A stretch of DNA of 64,000 bases from Sebastes aleutianus (lineage: Eukaryota > Chordata > Actinopteri > Perciformes > Sebastidae). Below, one piece after another: positions 12,301 to 24,871 of this stretch. The stretch lies in the NCBI GenBank assembly GCA_916700875.1, contig CAKAKS010000034.1:15400695-15464694 (forward strand), read 5' to 3'. The position numbers and the translations under genes were made by a program. The notes under the pieces were generated by a model. That model had not been told where the DNA came from and did not search any database. It saw nothing but the letters and a program-made list of their open reading frames with translations. How positions within the stretch are numbered: the first letter of the stretch is position 1; every line of letters begins with the position of its first letter.

Positions 12301-14351
12301 TGAATCCAATTACTCCTCTATTGTGAAACGGTTGCTAGTAACTGCAGATCCCACTGAGAATCAACACCGCGATGCAGCGCCGTGCAGCTGTCAGACACTT
12401 TTCAGCTCAAGTCAAAACAATGTTGGTTCACATACAACTGTGGGAAGCTGCACTCGGCCCAGGAGATCACATAAGCTGGTTGTACACAATGTGCCCAGTG
12501 TGAAGTGGAAGAGAACAATTGGCAGGTGGAGAAAGTCAAACATTTAGGAAGTGAAATAGACCCAGATATTTTCCTCAGGAGTTGGACGCCCAACTAAGGA
12601 TAAAAAAAAAAAAAAAAATTGAGTAAATACTGGACTTACGTGAAATAATAATAATTTTCTTTGCAAAGTTACATAGTGCTTTACAGGGAAAAGAAAACAA
12701 ACAATAAAATAAAAGATGCGTAAAACAGACGTAGGATCCAGGGATGTACAGTATAAAGAGACGGTAGGATCCATATTTTGTTATCCAGAAATGAATTAAA
12801 ATGACATAGCTTAGACTAAAACCAACTACATTAAATTGTAAGCGTCACAAAATGGTCAAATTATTGTACATTATGGCACTTTTGTGGAGCGTACAGAGGG
12901 CAAAATTATCATACAAATCGGATAAATATTGTACATTTGGCAATGCTGCGAGGAGTATAGGTAGCCAGAAAAAGGACTCCAACGGGATGCCCCTAATGCT
13001 CTGTTTCTGCTCACCTGATAGCCATAAGAGCATGGCCTGATATAGTATCAAGGCTCTTTGCTGTGAGTTTGTCTGAACCTAGTGGACAAAAGTTACTTTA
13101 ATGCTGATTTAAGGAAGCTATCTCAGGAGAGTGTAACTTACAGTGTGAACCAACTATAGACAGAAAAGACCAAACAGCCAGGGTGGTGCTTGAGGAAAAG
13201 GCTTTTTTTTTCTTTTGCAATGACAGAAATCTGATCGCAAACAAGATGCTCCATCTAACAGTGTGTACAGTTTGTGGGTGGGAAGCCGGTGAGGGATGAA
13301 ATACTTTTTCTTGCCGTTTTGTTGGAGCAGAGGGTTGTTAGGTCTTGGGAGGAAGCGCAAACCTCTGCATGAACTTTGCCCCTTGCCGTCAGGTGAAAAG
13401 AAGCGACTGGCTGCTCCATGTGTATCGGAGGAGTCACATGACTAACCCTAGCAGGGACCACAGTCTGAGGGTAATTGGCCAGTTCAAATTTGGAGGAAAA
13501 AACGCAGAAGAATACAGATAGATGTCCTGATAATAACATTATGTTTTAACCATTTTAACTAATTTAGTAGCACACATGAATACTTTTGAATTTGTTAGTA
13601 TGTGGGACCATTACTGTATGTCCACACTATCATATTGATAAAAATAATGTCAGTCTAACGCACATTTCAATAAAGAGAATACAGTTAAAAGTGTCAAACA
13701 AAACCTAATTAAAAATATAATATATATACTGTACACTTTTTTTCACAATTTGGATCTGAGGAGCATCTACACACACAGACACTCACTTTCAAGCTCTTTT
13801 TGATGCTGTCTGTGTTTTATTCATATCTGGGCTGTGTCTTGGAAGCTGCATCAGCAGTGCTCAGAGAAGACCACCATTGTTTGAGTCTAATCATGGTCGA
13901 CGCTCCAGGCGTCAGTTTGATAAACAGACAATCTCTGCTTATAAATAATTGAACAGCTCCGTTAGTTCTCTCGCTCTCACAGTGTCACACTCGCAGGGTT
14001 TCACAGTCGTCTCCTCTCAGTCTTGTATTTGCATGGTGATACCCTGCTTAGTGAGCTGTTACGCTCGCTGAGAAATGAGCAATATGAAGATATTGCTGCA
14101 CGCAAAGCCAAAAGAGCACACTCCTTTCACAAAATCAGCGCTGTTGTGCAAAGTGTGCATGCTGTCTCAGCTCACTAAGCAGGGTGTCACCGTGCTAATA
14201 TGAGAATGAGTAGAGATGATGACAAAGCCGTACAAACACTGTGACAGTGAGAGAACTGAGTCAAATACACTCCTGTAGCTTTTGTTAACTTGCAAACATA
14301 AACACACACAAGAGTAAATTACAAGAGCACCAGAACTACTATCATAAGAAT
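9335..14351. other. Intron 1, mostly unique sequence
   Basis: The one fragment that looks repetitive is 10127-10245 (CCATAGACTGTATATGAAG followed by TCTCCACTTCCTCCCACTG), which resembles a common teleost interspersed repeat. A run of recurring AGCTGATC/CAGCTGAT motifs lies at 9468-9542. A palindromic TATA-rich patch lies near 10404-10428. A poly-A run lies at 12602-12618. 12640-12710 resembles a fragment of the repeat at 15938 (CATAGTGCTTTACA). No genes were seen. Confidence 0.5.
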
Positions 14352-14856
14352 AACCACGAGACACGAGAGGGTGGAGCTAAGTACAACCGAACGCTGAATA
14401 AGACATTTTTAGACGACCGAAAAGGTTATAATTAACATTCATGAACTGAAAACACACTGTGAAAGGGTTAAAGTTGTAAGACAAAAACGCGGACAACACC
14501 CAGACCGGACAACGCTGTGGTAGCGACCTGTCAATCACAAGGTAGCCGCGCCCTAAAGCATACCCTGCTTTATGGTCTATTTGACTCTAAATGGGACCAT
14601 AATTTACTAAATGAACATCATGCTGTATTGAAGAAGACTTGCAACTAGCGATTGAGACCATAAACTCATGTTTACAATGTTTCCTGAGGTAATAAATCAA
14701 GTGAGAAGTAGGCTCATTTTCTCATAGACTTCTAAACAATCAGACATCTTTTATGCAACCAGAGGAGTCGCCCCCTGCTGGCTGTTAGAAAGAATACAAG
14801 TTTAAGGCACGTCTGCATTGGCTTCACTTTTCAGACCCCGGAGGTCGCCCACTGGA
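14352..14856 (+). repeat. Interspersed repeat family A, copy 2 (5'-truncated)
   Basis: Plus-oriented copy matching 30360-30825 and 60475-60972. It begins only at the ACACGAGAGGGTGGAGC block and lacks the roughly 120 bp present at the 5' end of other copies. It ends at the shared CAGACCCCGGAGGTCGCCCACTG terminus region. Non-coding. Confidence 0.8.
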
Positions 14857-15937
14857 TTTTACAGTATATGTAAACCAGCTTGCATCCTCGAACTTCAAAT
14901 TCATGTTGGTTTACATGTTTCATTTCCTGTAAGAATAATCTGATCTGGCCCACATAATGTCAGAGGCCTCATCATATTTAGGACAGCCCATATTCAGGCC
15001 TCCTGCTCAGCAGTCCATCCCTGTACTTCCTCTCTTCCTTGATGATTGCGGCTGGGTGACTTTTTCCTTTCTTCAGGTGACCGTGGCGAGCCAGGAGAGC
15101 TAAATTGGGGTCTTGAGGGGGACCCGAGAGCATCGCAGTAGAGAGGTCATCAGCTCAGGAGTCCAACAGTGATCAGTTAGATGTCACATATCACCACCTC
15201 TTCAGGCCTGGCAGGCCACGGGTCCACACCAAGTGTGCTTCAGATGTTGAAACTCAGACCTATTTTCTTTGCTTCCTGGTTATTTGGTGTGACTCTGGTA
15301 CCTCTTTGTGTCCCTCTGTCTGTTTCTATTTTCTATTTGCTCTTTACCTACCTTTTACTCCCAGCGTCTCCTCCCTCTTTGCCTCCATCACTCTTTTTCT
15401 TCTCTTCTCTTCTGTTTCGTTTCCACCGCATCCTCGCTCCCCATCTGTTTGCCCTCAGAGTGAATAACAGCCTATATGCTTTGGGCCCTGCGGGGTATTT
15501 AAATACACTGTGATCAGTATGCTTATGTGTTCAGGCAAAAGCAACAAGAGCTCACTGATGTCACTCATCTGTCACTACCCCTCATCTACATACACACACA
15601 AGAAAAAAAGTGTCACTTCTAACTTCAGCCACCTGCCTCTCACTCCTGCTGATGCGTGTAAATGTGTATGCATGCATGTATGCATGCAAATGGGTATGGG
15701 TGAGTGCGAACGCATGCATATAGGAGGTGTGAAGGTTCTTCTGCCGTATGCTACGATGAGTGTTGTGAAGCACTTGACTCATCTCGTATGGTACAGTGTA
15801 AAACATCTTGCGGCATGCTTTGACGTGAAGTTTGGCTACGCAGAAAGATATGGTGTAACGTCATTAATCAGATTAATACAGATCCTCATTAGTGGAAGTC
15901 ATTTTGAAAGACAACACGTATAGCAAGCAAGCGAACA
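14857..15937. other. Intron 1, nothing recognised
   Basis: No gene or transposon terminus was seen. An ATGCATG-rich patch lies at 15667-15720. Confidence 0.5.
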
Positions 15938-17260
15938 AACTGGATTCATATAGCACTTTACAAAGCAGAAATTACGAAGTGCTGAAGAAAAGATGAAAGA
16001 CGGGGATAAAAGGAGACAGACAAGACAATATATGAAAACAGGCAGAATTAAGTGTAGCTACAACCCACAAAATAAAAGGTATCAAATCAAGAGGAAGCCA
16101 AATAAAACCAGTCGGTTTTGAGATGTTTTAACACTTTGTGAGAGGTTGTTCCAGGGTCGAGCAACAGCAGCAAAAGCACGATCGCCTGTAGTTTTCAGTC
16201 TTGACCTTGGAACAGCCAGAAGGGCACAACAACTCAAGAGGAGCTTGACCATGAAATGCCTTGTCTGCTAAGAGTGAAATTATATGATCATTCTTAAAAC
16301 TGATAGGGAGCCAATGGAGAGAAGCTCAGACTGGAGTAATGTGTGATCTACGTCTCGTTTTGAGACGTCCTGGACCAGCCGGAGTCGAGATAGAGAGGAT
16401 TTGCTAAGAAGGCAGGTGAACAAGGTGTCAGACATTAAAAGCATGGGTGCCTTTTTACATTTTTTTTGGTTGAAAGAAGGATCTGATTCTTTGCAATCTT
16501 AGGAAAACGTAGGACAGAACCAGATATTTCAATAGCCTTTGTGACATTTTGTACATGTGGGTAAATTCCATTTAAAGGGGACATATGCTCATTTTCAGGT
16601 TCCTACTTGTATTTTTGGGTTTCTACTAGAACATGTTTACATGCTTTAATGTTCAAAAAACACATTATTTTTCTCATACTGTCTGTCTGTATATACCTGT
16701 ATTCACCCTCTGTCTGAAACGCTCCATTTTAGCGCCTGTCTCTTTAAGAACCCCTCCTGAAAAAAGCCCAGTCTGCTCTGATTGGCTTGAGAGAAAAATA
16801 TGGTTCACCTTTGCAAAGGTAGTTCTCAAGCTGTGGGCAATATATTCCAATGAGCCTGCATGTGACATAGGAAGGGGAGCCAAATCTGAATGGCTTGTTG
16901 AATCACATGTTTTCTGATCTAGGCAGCCCACAATAAACTGACTGGGTCATCTTATTTCACAGTTTGTGGGTTGGTACGCACCCCAGATACCCAAATGTAT
17001 GTGCACAAGCACTACCAAAAAACAGAATTTTCCATGATGTGTCCCCTTTAAGTAATTGTGCATACTGTAACAGCATCTAGGCCAATAAAACCAATCTGTT
17101 TAGTCATAGTCAAGCTGTAGAAAATACAGCTGTATGTCGTCAGCATAGAATTGACCCTTGTGGCACACCGTTTATAAAGGGGCAAATGATGAAACATGAT
17201 CTTTTGTGGAAACAGAGAATATTCAGTCGGACAAGTTTGGAAACCACTTGTACGTGGATC
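15938..17260 (-). repeat. Interspersed repeat, interrupted by a TTAA MITE
   Basis: Two parts (15938-16575 and 17052-17260) read as one element split by the MITE at 16576-17047. Characteristic text includes ATATAGCACTTTACAAAG at the start, GGAGCCAATGGAGAGAAGC near 16310, TGGACCAGCCGGAGTCGAG near 16371 and CTTGTGGCACACC near 17157. These resemble a widespread teleost retroelement-like repeat recalled from other fish genomes. No intact frame was seen. Class and strand are inferred and uncertain. Confidence 0.5.
16576..17047. mobile_element. TTAA-target MITE, family D, copy 1 (472 bp)
   Basis: It is flanked by TTAA on both sides (16572-16575, 17048-17051). The terminal inverted repeat is AGGGGACAT at the left and its complement ATG(A)TGTCCCCT at the right. 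Internal text (GCTCATTTTCAGGTT, TTTCTACTAGAACATGTTTAC, CACCCTCTGTCTGAAACGCTC) is shared with 24872-25409. The TTAA target is typical of piggyBac-like or Kolobok-like elements. It has no transposase. Confidence 0.88.
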
Positions 17261-19532
17261 CAGATATCCCTTATGTCACTGTATAAAATACATGAATGAA
17301 TAAATGAATAAATATTATGTTTGTGTACACACATGCTTGAGTGCTGGCATTTAGTGTATGTCTAAGCACATGCATACACTATACTAACACACACACATAT
17401 CCATTTACTGCAATTTCCTCAATATATATATACACACATATACATAACAACCATAAGGTAGTAGATTTCTAATATCTAGAATATATTTATATACCATATA
17501 AGATGTGGATGAACATTGTTCTACTTTACACTTTGTCTGCAGTGATTTCAGGATGAAATGGAGTCAGTGAGATATTTTCAGCCACCGTGTCTGAGTGGAT
17601 TAGTCCAGTATTCCTTTAAGGGACATAACAGTTTAAAAACTGCTATGGCAACTCCCATGCCTCTATATGGATCACAGGTTTGGAAGCAACAACAAAAAAG
17701 CACACCATAAATATCTCCTTCAAAGCTGAAGCTGTTGATTTTATTGACTTAACACATTTAGCTATTATAAATTATGTAAAGAACACAAACAGAGCCGACG
17801 GATTGCATCTAATCTTTAATTAAGACTATTTGCTGTAGTGTACTTACAGTAACACTCTTAGACTGCTCATACTTGGACAAGGACACACAAGCCAAACAAC
17901 CTTGCCTACACAAAGAGTCTTTTCTCCTCTCTCTCTCTATGTCTCTTGCTCTCAGCCACACATGCAGCACTCCTGATTAGCTAAGTATGTGGCTACTTTA
18001 CCCGTTTTTAACCTCAGTGAGTAGCGACAGGCAAACACATCTCCTCACACTTCCCATCTTTATCGTGGCGCCATTTTCGACCTGAAAATTTGACGGCAAC
18101 CCCTCTCTCTATGTTTGCCTCCCTTTACATTTTGCAATAAATGGATTTATGCTCTGCGGAGTTTTTATGTAGAACGCTCCAAGATTAGCAGGATGTTTAA
18201 TCATGGAGCCTTTTGAAATAAGCTTAACATTTATCCGAGTGCTAGGCAAAAAAAAAAACAGTACGGGAATTCTTTTCGTCTGTGCCGACGACAAAGGTCC
18301 TTGGGGAATTCAAAATCAAGCGGCACTGTCGAATGTTTGGGTGTCTGTTTATTGATTTATTTTGGACTCTTTTTGATATTGTGTTTTCTGCGCAGGACTT
18401 TGAGGCTTTTCCCAAGCCATTTATGTCCAAGAGAGACAAGGTTGTTTATTTATTTTTTTGTCCTCTCTGGCATTTTTCCCTCACTGCCACAAGAGATTCC
18501 AGACTGGTCTTTGTCTTTTTTGGCATGGTCGAGCTCTCCTCTCTCTCACCTCCCCACTGGGCACAAATCTCTGCTCTTTGAAGACAAGTGAATGTAACAA
18601 AACATGGAGCAATATGCAGCAGCGCTGTCATGCACCAGAGGCTCACAGCACACAAAATCTGCACAGTGATGGCTTTTTGCTCATATGTGCCGTGTGCACC
18701 TGGAGCATTGTCACCCTAAACGAGACATTTAGGCAGCTTCTCATCAAGACTTTAGTTCAGATGATCATCTAGCACCTACTGGGACAGGTGTGTCCTAACA
18801 GGCCGCTCTTACTTACAGTAAACCTCTCTCCGCCTCAGCATAAATGCATTCAAACCAATTTGTCAGTATAGCCGCTGAAGGTGACCTTAAACCATTACAA
18901 TCTTTACTTTTTCCTTATCTCACCTCGGTAGTTTCACCTTTAGTGTAAACACAAAATTTACATTTTTTAGGCCTTGAATCTTGGTTGTAATTAGAGCTAG
19001 CTCAATAAATTGGCCGGACTGATATACATCGGCTGGTATTAGCTTAGGTATATGTAAAAACTTGGCCGATAGATTGTTAGCAGATTTTTTAAACTCTAGA
19101 ATATTGATGTATCAGTCTGGAAAATCCAGTATCAGTCAGGCTATAGTTTTATACATAAGAAAGGTTATCTGCCTAAATTTGGTTATAAAAATGACTAAAG
19201 CCTTCTGGTTATACTAGTTGATCATTTCCAGACACGTTCTAAAAAAGTGACTGTATGTACATTTTTTTAAAAACGCAAGATGTGAGAAAAGCAAGTGTAT
19301 ATATATTGACATATGATTATGATGATTTTGCAGCTGAAAGTTCATTCTTGACCTTAAAAAAAGCAGTTGATGTACACTCAGTTGCTTTTCTAGACCTTTT
19401 AATCGTATGACACAGTCTTCCTCAGCAGATACAGCCCAGTTGTCATAGCATAGATGTTCAATTTTCCATATTTCTGAGAATCATCCATGTTGGCTTCAAA
19501 TGTTGATATTTAGTTTTAAGATCAAGATTTAA
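17261..19532. other. Intron 1, mostly unique
   Basis: No genes were seen. 19000-19146 looks like a decayed hAT-type MITE fragment (AGAGCTAGCTCAATAAATTGG with GGCCGAT motifs). Purine and pyrimidine runs are otherwise ordinary. Confidence 0.5.
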
Positions 19533-20005
19533 AGGTAGGGTTTGGTGTGCTGTTCAAAACACATTTTTGTTATATTTGTTGAAATTTTCATTACATCCTG
19601 ACAGCAATCAATAAATCAAATGCTCTGTGGTATCTGTGGCTGTCGCATGACTGTAATAAACCCGTCCAATCGTTTAATTCGACCCGAATGTAATGACTGG
19701 ATGGGCTACCCGCCTGCATGCACTCATTGCTCGTCACCAGAGTCTTCAACAAGTTGCATGCTTGACAGCTGTGAGTACAATAGTGATGTTCATGTTTACG
19801 TTCATAATGATAATTTTGGAGCAGTTACGGACTGTCAGTGTTACCGACTTAATGACTTTCTCTCTAGATTTAGGGACTTTTGGAGCTAGTGCTGCTAGCT
19901 ACTTTCATTGGAAAAGAGTTGGAAACACTGGGTTGGGTTTTCGGTTGGATCCTTTTTCAAATCTAGTGTACTCTTGCTAGTTTCTCAGCATTACCGACCC
20001 TACCT
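19533..20005. mobile_element. TTAA-target MITE, separate family (473 bp)
   Basis: It is flanked by TTAA at 19529-19532 and 20006-20009. The terminal inverted repeat is AGGTAGGGT / ACCCTACCT, a perfect 9 bp. It has no coding capacity. Internal sequence differs from the D and E families, so this is an independent TTAA-target family. Confidence 0.85.
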
Positions 20006-21567
20006 TTAACTTTCAATGTCACCTTTTAAGCAAACTTGGATGAGAAAGTAGTCTCCCCTGTGACACTCTTTTGACAAATGTTAAGTTAACTTTATTAATT
20101 CAATATGTGACAATTTGCTTTAAGCTAAATATTACATAATCATATACTATAAGGCCAGATACAGCACATGATCTGATTTCCCACAAAAATGACAGGTTGC
20201 TTAAACTGAAATATCAACCAAAATACATGAGGACATGACCTCTGTGTAACCAAAAACAACACATGTAGCTGTAGATTGCTTCTGATTCAAAGACAGAAGA
20301 CAGCTTTGAAGTCCTTCCTTGTGAAGAAAAATCTTGATATTAATCATTAATGATTCATTTATATTACAGTGTTATGCTGTAATTCATGTAGAATATAAAT
20401 CTTTGTAAATCGTTAACTACACTGAAGGATTCAGACAGACATTTCTCATCTCGGATTTGTGTGGAAGAAGCTTTTGTGCCTTTAGAGAACAGACTAGTCT
20501 TTGGCCATGCATTTTTTGTATATTTGCAGTTTGACTAATTAAAGCACACATCAAATGAATGGTTGGGTTGAACAGCTCAAATGGGCATTTTGGACATTAA
20601 GAAAGTCTATAGTCTACACTTTAACTGAGTGTCATTTAAACTGCTACAATTATATCATCATATTACATTACATTGTATATCATTACATGACTCTTAATAT
20701 CCCCTGAATAATAATGAGTTTTGCCCATCATGACTCCACCATCTGCGTAGTAAATTGCACATACCTGTTTACATTATATACCAAGCCAAATGCTGTCATT
20801 GCTGTACAGTCATTTTTACACTTCAGCTGCAGTGTGTGTGTGTGTGTGTGTGTGTGCGTTCCCCTCCTGGATGTGGACTGTTGATGATGATTTGATGTGT
20901 CAGTTTCATTTACACCTGTCCTTTACCAGAGACACTGTGAAATTAATTGAGCCAAAACATTAATTTGCTTAAGGTTTCTCAAAGTGTCCAACTAGTCATT
21001 AACATGCCTCACATCAAAGCTTTTTTTCCCTCCTATATCTGTGTGCAATGGAGAGGAAATAAATGAGCAGAGCAAAATATCTGTGTTGTGAGTGTGTGTG
21101 TATTGAAGGAGTGAAAGACAAAGACAGAAAGGGACGAAGAGATCATAGGAAAGCGATGCAGTGGAAGTTGATTATGAGGTTGGGAAAACGCTCCGTCTGC
21201 TGCTTTTTTTCTGCTCTCTGAATTCATTTGTTCTACAGTGAAAATTATTAAATAGATCATCTGACACTACAGTAATAATGCAATTAATTATTCGCCGCTG
21301 AACTCCCCGTACAGTTTTAATTAGCTCTTTGCGCAGCATCTGCCCATCAGAATTATAACAAAAAAAAAAATCTGACACTTCATTTTGCAAGTGTCAGAAC
21401 TGTTGGTGAATTTATCATGGCAGTGATGGTGGAGAGCACACAGTAGGATCTGCAAATAAAGCTGTTCTGATACATTTTCTGCATTTGTAGACATTTTTCG
21501 GGGATTTACTGGAAAGCTGGTGACTTTGGGCTTTTTTTTTACGGCCTATTGTGTTTCGTAAAATGTA
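20006..21567. other. Intron 1, mostly unique
   Basis: (TG)12 lies at 20832-20856. 21230-21360 is a repeat-free AT-rich stretch with several TAAT/ATTA motifs. No gene was seen. Confidence 0.5.
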
Positions 21568-21719
21568 TACACACTGATCAGCCATAACATTATGACCACA
21601 GACAGGTGAAGTGAATAACATTGATTATCTTGTTACAATGGCACCTGGCAGTGGGTGGGATATATTAGGCAGCAAGTGAACATTTTGTCCTTGAAGTTGG
21701 TGTGTTGGAAGCAGAAAAA

Positions 21720-22430
21720 ATGGACAAGCGTTTGGATGTGAGCGACTTTGACAAGGGCCAAATTGTGATGGCTAGAAGACTGGGTCAGAGCATCTCCAAA
21801 ACTGCAGCTCTTGTGGGATGTTCCCAGTCTGCAGTGGTCAGGACCTACCAAAAAGTGGTCCAAGGAAGGAAAACCGGTGAACCGGCGACAGGGTCATGGG
21901 CGGCCAAGGCTCATTGATGCACGTGGGGAGCGAAGGCTGGCCCGTGTTGTCCGATCCAATAGAAGAGCTACTGTAGCTCAAATTGCTGAAAAAGTTAAAG
22001 CTGGTTCGAATAGAAAGGTGTCAGAACACACAGTGCATCGAAGTTTGTTGCGTATGGGGCTGTGTAGCCGCAGACCGGTCAGAGTGCCCATGCTGACCCG
22101 TATCCACTGCCAAAAGCGCCTACAAAGGGCACATCAGAACTTGACCACGGAGCAATGGAAGAAGGTGGTCCGGTCTGATGAATCACGTTCTCTTTTACAT
22201 CATGTGGATGGTAACGAGTTCGAAGTGTTGACTTGGCCTCCAAATTCTCCAGATCTCTATACAATCGACCATCTGTGGGATGTGCTGGACAAACAAGTCC
22301 GATCCATGGAGGCCCCACCTCGCAACTTACAGGACTTGAAGGATCTGCTACTGACGGCTTGGTGCCGGATACCACAGCACAGCTTCAGAGGTCTAGTGGA
22401 GTCCATGGCTCGACGGGTCAGGGCTGTTTT
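21720..22430 (+). pseudogene. Tc1-type transposase pseudogene
   Basis: Translation begins MDKRLDVSDFDKGQIVMARR, then shows a helix-turn-helix (SISKTAALVGCSQSAVVRTYQK) typical of the Tc1 N-terminal paired-like domain. A GHGRPRLID block precedes a second DNA-binding domain ending MGLCSRRPVRVPMLT. An extra A in the run at about 21848-21853 (5 As, against 4 in the other copy) shifts the frame. After SDESRSLLHHVDG the sequence jumps to LTWPPNSPDL and IDHLWD, so the central catalytic part with the second Asp is deleted. The usual catalytic Glu of the IEHLWD motif reads as Asp. It cannot encode an active enzyme. The 3' end is separated by the SINE. Confidence 0.92.
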
Positions 22431-22629
22431 TTTTTTTTTTTTTTAAAGTTATTTTTTTGGGGGCATTTTCCATTTTTATGACAGGACAGTGGATAGAGTC
22501 TTGAAAGGGGGGAGAGAGAGTGGATGCGGAAAGGGCCACAGGCCGGATTCGAACCCGGGCCACCGCGGTCAGGACCAAGCCTTAATACATGGACGCCCGC
22601 TCTACCAACTGAGCTAACCCAGGCGCCCA
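22431..22629 (-). mobile_element. tRNA-derived SINE nested in the Tc1 element
   Basis: On the minus strand the element begins with a tRNA-like head carrying an A box (TAGCTCAGTTGGTAGAGC, complement of 22599-22616) and a B box (GGTTCGAATCC, complement of 22545-22555). It ends in a run of A (T run at 22431-22444 on the plus strand). It is flanked by a 16-bp target duplication GGGTCAGGGCTGTTTT at 22415-22430 and 22630-22645. The sequence downstream of the second copy continues the Tc1 transposase text (GGCGGCAAAAGGGGG), proving insertion into the transposon. It is a retroposed SINE, not a functional tRNA gene. Confidence 0.93.
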
Positions 22630-22710
22630 GGGTCAGGGCTGTTTTGGCGGCAAAAGGGGGACCTACTCAATATTAGGCAGGTGGTTATAACGTTATGGCT
22701 GATCGGTGTA

Positions 22711-23159
22711 TACTCTCTAAATCATTGCTTGTATGCTGAAATTTCACTATGAAAAAAACGCACCCTCCAAAAACATCTTCTCAAGCAGTTGGAGGCTGGA
22801 GTGAGTTGTGAATTTATTTGATAAAGTGTGCAAAATAAGATAACGTGTGATATGTGAGGATATTTGGCAGACCCATCATTTTATGGGGGAAGTCTTGTGG
22901 GTGGTGAAGGAGTGAACAACAAGCCCAGATGAAAATCTGAGTGGATGTGATCTGGAGCGGGATTCCTGATGAGCTCACTAAGGACCCATTGCCACAGCTG
23001 GCTCTGATGAAAACTGGAGGTGGAGGTGGATTGCATCAATCGGTCACTGAGATGACAGCTGACAGCAGAGGTCTTGGCACAATCTGATTTGTTTAGGTGA
23101 AAATAATAAACGCCTTCAGTCAGCTGACTGAGTTGGAAGAGGGAATGGGGGAAACTTAA
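22711..23159. other. Intron 1, nothing recognised
   Basis: The sequence between the Tc1 copy and the next MITE shows no gene or repeat terminus. Confidence 0.5.
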
Positions 23160-23737
23160 AGCTTCAGTAGGCAGAAAGGTTTTGGCATAATTGGGCTAAA
23201 TTCCATAATAACCTTTCAGCATGTTGTAATTCAAGTGTTCTGAGAGAAAACTAGACTTCTGCACCTCCCCATGGCTCTGTTTTCAGAATTTTAAAAAATC
23301 TAGCCAGTGACGGAGACTTTGGCCAATTACAGGTAATTTCAGAGAGAGAGCGTTCATATTGAGCATTCCTATTGGCTGTGCTCCAGCTGGTGGGCGGAGC
23401 TTGGTATTTCTTCAACTTATCTCAACATGGCTGCCGGGTCACAAACTGTGTCATTATATATGGCTAAACAGTACACTACAAGATGTTTGTGAAAACATTT
23501 GAGGCAAGAAATAGGCATTACAGTAACAGAATATTGATTCCTATTTGATCAGCGCTGTCTAGTTTGACCGTTTGATTGGAGTTTGTGAGTGATTGACAGC
23601 TGCTCATAGACGGCAGGCTCCAGCTCGGCTCTGATTGTTTTTTTTGTTTTTTTCAGATTATCTGTCTCATGCACTACTGTCAGGATAAAGTGACTTTTTT
23701 TTTTATCCCATTTGCTCCATTTCTACCCACTGCAGCT
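23160..23737 (+). mobile_element. TTAA-target MITE, family E, copy 2 (578 bp, complete)
   Basis: It is flanked by TTAA at 23156-23159 and 23738-23741. The terminal inverted repeat is AGCTTCAGTAGG / CCCACTGCAGCT (imperfect). Internal blocks TTCAAGTGTTCTGAGAGA, ACTAGACTTCTGCACCTC, TCAGAGAGAGAGCGTTC and ACACTACAAGATG are shared with 56785-57268. It has no transposase. Confidence 0.88.
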
Positions 23738-24871
23738 TTAATTAATAGTGTGAAAGATAAGAGTTACTTGTCTCTACATATCTGCAGCTATGTGTCTAGT
23801 CAAATTAGTCATGTTCAAAATTCTCTTGTTTTAGAGCCTCTTATTGCGACAGATTTTGAAGTTTCCTTCTCTCCATACGTAGGCGTCCTGTCGAAGGCCT
23901 GTAGTCAGAGAGCTGTGTGTATCGAGAACTGTTAATGAGGTAATGCCCTGCTTCAAACTGTGACCTAGATTTATAGTAGAGGCCAGCACTGACCAGCCAG
24001 ACCGATGCTGCTGCACAGTGGCAGCGCTCCTGCTTTCATCTGAAACACACTCAGCTCCAGCCATGCGTAGAGAAATGAAGAACCAAAAAGCACAAACCCT
24101 CTCTACTGTATGTCTCCTTCTCTCTCTTAGAAATCAGTGGAAGTGTTTAACAGTAGCCTACTTATTGAGGTTAGACTTTGGCGATGGTGGAACCTTAAAC
24201 TGTACTGTAAATTCAGAAGGAAAGATATCCCAGGACAGACTTTAACTGGCAGGTGATGCATTGATAATGAAGACTATGTAAGACAAGATCAAATACCACA
24301 GGTGAATACTGTAAAACTATTAGACGCTGGGTGTGGCGACACATTTTGAAAAATAAACGCAGGTCTAAATTAGATGCCAAGTAACTTTTGTCATGCTACA
24401 CATCGTTAGATCGGTTAGATTCTCAACAATTCAATCGTGAGCACCAAAGTATAATTCATTCAGATTTACCCACATGGTAAATCCCAAATTGTGTCCATTC
24501 TTTGATTATATATATTCCTTTAGTACGTAAGTGTCCACCGATCAAAATAATTTAAACCTTATTTTTTTTTTAATATAAATTAATGCAAGTTGTGAATATT
24601 GTCATGTGCAGCCCATTGCTCGCTGTCTGCTAACTTCATTCGCCAAACAAAGACCGCACTTTAACTGACATAAACAATATTTTCTCTTATTCCTGCACTG
24701 TGTTGTTGGGTATGCTTGTTTTCGTTACCTTGCTGTCTACAAAATAAAAGTGTCCCCACCTGTTACGTTCTCACCCCTTTTCCTTTTCGTTATGCCAAAT
24801 AGGCTCGTCGCTGACAGGCAGGTGGGTTTTAAAAGGATAAAGAGAGGTGTTGTGTCGGTATGGGTCGTTAA
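23738..24871. other. Intron 1, nothing recognised
   Basis: The sequence is AT-rich and shows no gene, RNA or clear repeat termini. Confidence 0.5.

Larger units (their letters stand above)
21568..22710 (+). mobile_element. Tc1/mariner element, copy 1, decayed, with nested SINE
   Basis: The terminal inverted repeat is TACAC(AC)TGATCAGCCATAAC at the left and GTTATGGCTGATCGGTGTA at the right, flanked by TA target duplications (21566-21567, 22711-22712). It encodes a broken Tc1 transposase (separate entry). A SINE is inserted near the 3' end of the transposase region. The same family recurs at 27942-28476 in the same orientation. Confidence 0.93.

Noticed and set aside
22545..22629. Functional tRNA gene on the minus strand
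   Set aside because: The A and B boxes are clear, but the sequence is the head of a SINE with a non-tRNA body, a terminal A run and a target-site duplication.
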